DNA from: a virus
DNA length: 64,000 nucleotides
Virus record (IMG/VR): IMGVR_UViG_3300046169_000103
Coordinates: 1 to 64,000 of that record
Direction: 5' to 3' (one strand)
Position numbers and translations under genes: made by a program. Below, piece after piece: positions 62,250 through 64,000 of the stretch (position 1 is the stretch's first letter; the number at the start of each line of letters is the position of its first letter). Below the pieces are notes generated by a model, which was not told the DNA's origin, searched no databases, and saw only the letters and a program-made list of their open reading frames with translations.

Positions 62250-62529
62250 TAATCATGCTTCTTAAAATTCCTCCAGGAATCTCAGACTCCGGTTCGAGGT
62301 CATCATCTTCTTCGATTTCCTCATTAGAGTCATTCTGGTCATCTATATCTGATGACATTCGTCGTACATCCTCTACTGGCATACGCACTGTTCCAGCTAT
62401 TCTCTTGTCCGATTTCTCTGAAATTAATACTTGGAGTGTTACCTCTACAGTTTGACCTTCAGCCACATTTGCAAATGCATTTTGAGTAGCTTCGTCATCC
62501 GTTGTGTCCAAAAGTAATGTGTTTGCCAT
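62242..62529 (-). CDS. small acidic hypothetical protein
   Basis: A 95-residue acidic protein (MANTLLLDTTDDEATQN; poly-Glu/Asp stretch near residue 75). First gene behind promoter-like copy 7. Its 3-prime end overlaps the helix-turn-helix gene by eight bases. Unknown, possibly packaging-associated. Confidence 0.5.
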   Translation of the reverse strand: MANTLLLDTTDDEATQNAFANVAEGQTVEVTLQVLISEKSDKRIAGTVRMPVEDVRRMSSDIDDQNDSNEEIEEDDDLEPESEIPGGILRSMING

Positions 62530-62538
62530 ATATAGAAT

Positions 62539-62554
62539 CTAATATTTTAGGTCA
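62539..62554 (-). promoter_or_regulatory. conserved TGACCTAA promoter-like element, copy 7
   Basis: On the minus strand TGACCTAAAATATTAG, nine bases before the ATG at 62529. It separates the terminase from the portal-scaffold unit. Confidence 0.6.
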
Positions 62555-62559
62555 TAAAA

Positions 62560-64000
62560 TCAAGCATTGATTTCCATTATACTTGTTTTACTACCAACCT
62601 GAGTAAATGCACCTGGTCCTGCATCGTAATATATAATTGGATAGGTTAGTGCATCGTGGGCATGAACATAGATGCTCCTTCTTGGTTTAAATCCTATATT
62701 AGGATCATATGTCTTCCTTGATTGCTCGGAAACTAAGTTAAAGAACATCTTCTTTAAGTGAGTGCAAGAGCCGGACAGAATAAACTCCTCGTTCTGTAAT
62801 TTTGCTACGAGTAGCCTAACCCTCGCCTCTACTGAACCACTAAACTTTGGTGCTGCCTTCAACTTTATTGGCTCTAGTCCATCAAAGTGTTCCACCCTAC
62901 TTATTGATATATGCTCTATATCTTTAACATCATAACTTCCTGTTTTTGCCCGAAACTGATTAAAGGCAGAGTTATCTGATATATGTATAAAGTTAAATTC
63001 ATGGTCACACTCTTTATTCCAGAACATCATCTTCCTCATGACCTCAGGAACTAGAACGGTATAGGGAATATGTTTGTTTACATGTACAATCTCATCGAAT
63101 ACCAACCACACAGGTTTACCCTTCATTATTATATTCTGCATGAAAATTATGGCATTATTAACAGAACCTGGGTCCCACCCACATATAATCGGATATCTTG
63201 TAGATGGTATTAACCTTTGCTTCTCACTGCCCATTATATGGACACCTTCAATAAAGTAGGGCTTATAAATTGCGTCACCAGCAGGTCTATCAATCCATTC
63301 ACCACGAACCATACGTGCTTCCTCGATGGGGTCGGATGATACTGCCTCCATAATTCGGTCATAGTAGCCGGGAGGTAAGTGCTTGATGTTATCCTCAATC
63401 TTTAGGTGGCGAACAAAATAGTCCTTATTATATTTGCCATTCTTACCTAATGGTTTTTCAAAAAACCTCTTATAAACCCAATGAGATGGCCCATCAGGGT
63501 TACAAGCTGCGGTGTATTGCATGGGAGAATCAATACCGGGTCTTCGACCCAACTGTTGCACTACCGCATCAAAATAGTCAGGTGTATCCAAGTTGGTCAA
63601 CTCATCCACAAATACATAACTTGGCTCAAAACCTTTAATCCTGTCTTTAATGAATGCACCATAAGGAACAGAGATGAGCACAACCCTACTTGTCCCGCCA
63701 AATCTATTACCTACATCTATATATAAGTTTTTCTGTGAGTCTTGCCTCTCTCCTGACACATGCATACCTATACCATCTTCCCATAACGGCATGATTTCAG
63801 TCTGTAACTTATGCCACACCCCTCCCATAGTTGCCTGTGAGCGAATACCTACTATCAGAACTGCTAGTGCATTGAAGTTCTCCCATAGGTGGCGAACGAG
63901 TTTATGACCACCAAGAATATAGGTTTTTCCTGTACCACGCTCGCCATAAGCAAGTATGTAAAGAGCCGAACTATCAAACATCTCCTGCTGGGTGGGGGTT
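62560..64000 (-). CDS. terminase large subunit (5-prime end outside the window)
   Basis: At least 480 residues; the frame is open past the right edge (TPTQQEM before the first internal Met at 63981). The ATPase part has Walker A YGERGTGKTY and Walker B YVFVDEL about 105 residues on. The nuclease part has acidic residues in CGWDPGSVNNA, ISDNSAFN and HAHDAL. It is the packaging motor and headful or site-specific cutter of phage DNA. The gene is intact as far as visible. Confidence 0.85.
   Translation of the reverse strand, partial: TPTQQEMFDSSALYILAYGERGTGKTYILGGHKLVRHLWENFNALAVLIVGIRSQATMGGVWHKLQTEIMPLWEDGIGMHVSGERQDSQKNLYIDVGNRFGGTSRVVLISVPYGAFIKDRIKGFEPSYVFVDELTNLDTPDYFDAVVQQLGRRPGIDSPMQYTAACNPDGPSHWVYKRFFEKPLGKNGKYNKDYFVRHLKIEDNIKHLPPGYYDRIMEAVSSDPIEEARMVRGEWIDRPAGDAIYKPYFIEGVHIMGSEKQRLIPSTRYPIICGWDPGSVNNAIIFMQNIIMKGKPVWLVFDEIVHVNKHIPYTVLVPEVMRKMMFWNKECDHEFNFIHISDNSAFNQFRAKTGSYDVKDIEHISISRVEHFDGLEPIKLKAAPKFSGSVEARVRLLVAKLQNEEFILSGSCTHLKKMFFNLVSEQSRKTYDPNIGFKPRRSIYVHAHDALTYPIIYYDAGPGAFTQVGSKTSIMEINA

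Noticed and set aside
1-64000. tRNA genes
   Set aside because: I saw no cloverleaf with a TTCGANNC-type arm that I could support by eye; a dedicated tRNA search was not possible.

Overview
The window looks like about 64 kb of a tailed double-stranded DNA virus, probably a temperate short-tailed (podovirus-type) phage or prophage. Evidence is a rightward block of small overlapping early genes ending in a tyrosine integrase (about 1.7-19.9 kb), facing a leftward block of virion genes (64.0-19.9 kb). The virion block holds large terminase, portal, scaffold-like protein, major capsid protein, adaptor, nozzle-like protein, many fibre/adhesin proteins and very large ejection-type proteins. The two blocks meet tail to tail with a few bases of overlap. 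Both ends of the window lie inside the element: the terminase runs off the right edge, and no polymerase, primase or recognisable endolysin is visible. The host cannot be read directly. The LamG-like fibre domain with a GYLAHKWG-type signature is typical of Planctomycetota/Verrucomicrobiota proteins and marine phages, which is only a weak hint.

Layout. 1-1.6 kb: an A+T-rich block of three genes, one with a SAP-type DNA-binding motif, closed by two intrinsic terminators. 1.7-19.9 kb (+): DNA-processing genes. These include an HhH-GPD-type glycosylase, a fragmented ATP-dependent ligase, a C5 DNA methyltransferase, a GP88-family protein, a clamp-loader-like AAA protein, a DGQHR/ParB-like protein next to a DpdA-like 7-deazaguanine DNA transglycosylase, an SNF2/DEAH helicase, a YunG-like protein and the integrase. 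19.9-36.6 kb (-): small basic HNH-like protein, metallophosphoesterase, a roughly 12 kb giant polyvalent gene (zincin and ADP-ribosyltransferase motifs) and two ejection-type proteins. 36.7-56.2 kb (-): fibres, adhesins with collagen, SGNH esterase, LamG and Ig-like modules, nozzle, adaptor and holin candidates. 56.3-64 kb (-): capsid and packaging module.

The genes appear to be controlled by a shared 16-bp element (consensus TGACCTAATATATTAG) that I find just upstream of eight gene starts, always in the correct orientation: three on the + strand and five on the - strand. Intrinsic terminators flank the capsid gene and the A+T-rich block. The cluster of cytosine methyltransferase, DpdA-like enzyme, DGQHR protein, glycosylase and SNF2 helicase suggests a DNA-modification/anti-restriction programme, which is the most interesting biology here.

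A caution for every reader: several genes (about 3.7-5.6 kb, 18.0 kb, 26.2-28.3 kb, 38.7 kb) are broken by single-base frame changes, mostly next to short homopolymers, and many are mutually compensating. They may be assembly indels rather than real lesions.
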